From positions 1 to 5,693 of the forward strand of contig CAIXNQ010000275.1 of assembly GCA_903920835.1 (NCBI GenBank): a DNA stretch of 5,693 nucleotides, given 5' to 3'. The notes under the pieces were generated by a model. That model did not search any database and was not told the DNA's origin. It saw nothing but the letters and a program-made list of their open reading frames with translations. Positions 5,480 through 5,693 of the stretch are shown piece by piece (position 1 is the first letter of the stretch; each line of letters begins with the position of its first letter). The stretch is from an uncultured Bacteroidota bacterium. GTDB lineage: Bacteria; Bacteroidota; Bacteroidia; Flavobacteriales; Flavobacteriaceae. Made by a program: the position numbers and the translations under genes.

Positions 5480-5693
5480 CATCGTTGGATTGCTCAGTTA
5501 TAGTTGGTTTTTTGCCTGTGGATATTCTGAGGACGATTGGGCTACGTCGGAGCAAACCAATTTTACGCCCGAGACTTTTGTTGACAGTAAATTTTCGGCA
5601 TTTTTTCTCTCCGAAAGTTTGTTTAATGACAATGGTTTGGGCGAAGGTGGCAGTCGTTTTAATGGTGCTATCGTTGACGACTGGAATGGTTTC
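5439..5693 (+). CDS. Predicted surface lipoprotein, 5' part only (runs off the window)
   Basis: The frame starts at the ATG at 5439, inside the end of the preceding gene in the +1 frame relative to it, and stays open for all 85 codons to the last base. The N-terminus is a good lipoprotein signal peptide: MKKISLKK, a hydrophobic core LVLVFSIVGLLSY, then WFFAC with Cys27 as the lipidation site. Immediately after come GYSEDDW; acidic residues shortly behind the cysteine are the lipoprotein export signal described in Bacteroidota, which directs proteins to the cell surface. The remainder (TNFTPETFVDSKFSAFFLSE) is soluble-looking and I do not recognise its family. The 41-base overlap (5439-5479) implies translational coupling with the 334-residue lipoprotein. 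No other Met start is available downstream before the signal core, which supports this start. Function unknown; the full length cannot be seen. Confidence 0.82.
   Translation, partial: MKKISLKKLVLVFSIVGLLSYSWFFACGYSEDDWATSEQTNFTPETFVDSKFSAFFLSESLFNDNGLGEGGSRFNGAIVDDWNGF

Overview
The window looks like chromosomal DNA from a low-GC member of the Bacteroidota, most likely a Flavobacterium-like Flavobacteriaceae. The evidence is AT-rich spacers, no purine-rich Shine-Dalgarno sequence at the starts inspected, a promoter matching the Bacteroidota TTG / TAnnTTTG pattern, two short lipoprotein-type signal peptides, a long form of tRNA hydroxylase TrhO, and palindromic GCCAC...GTGGC elements between genes. 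The assignment is inference; no ribosomal or other marker gene is present.

Left part (1-2121, minus strand). A promoter at 2121-2091 drives a 297-residue protein of unknown function: a helical N-terminal half and a C-terminal beta-sandwich resembling carboxypeptidase regulatory-like domains. A hairpin separates it from an FRG-domain protein (1092-94). Sampled by hand, the FRG gene is only about one quarter G+C, clearly lower than its neighbours, so it looks like an acquired accessory gene, possibly a defence or toxin-type gene.

Middle (2122-2952). This spacer of roughly 830 bases has no confident gene. It contains a degenerate tandem repeat with a 63-base period (about 2280-2553) that leaves both strands open. 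Substitution pattern between copies slightly favours the minus strand, where it would encode Leu-Phe-rich repeats, but no start codon is found for most of that frame. It is followed by a 128-base nested palindrome (2762-2889).

Right part (2953-5693, plus strand). A 452-residue TrhO-type tRNA U34 hydroxylase carries an extra C-terminal barrel resembling the C-terminal domain of U32-peptidase-family proteins such as TrhP, the enzyme of the alternative route to the same tRNA modification. A second, 67-base palindrome of the same class lies behind it. Then come two lipoprotein-like genes whose reading frames overlap by 41 bases: a 334-residue protein with a possible TIM-barrel (glycosidase-like) layout, and the first 85 residues of a larger protein that runs off the window. 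This pair is almost certainly translated from one mRNA and probably acts at the outer membrane.

No rRNA, tRNA, CRISPR array, transposase or complete insertion sequence was seen.
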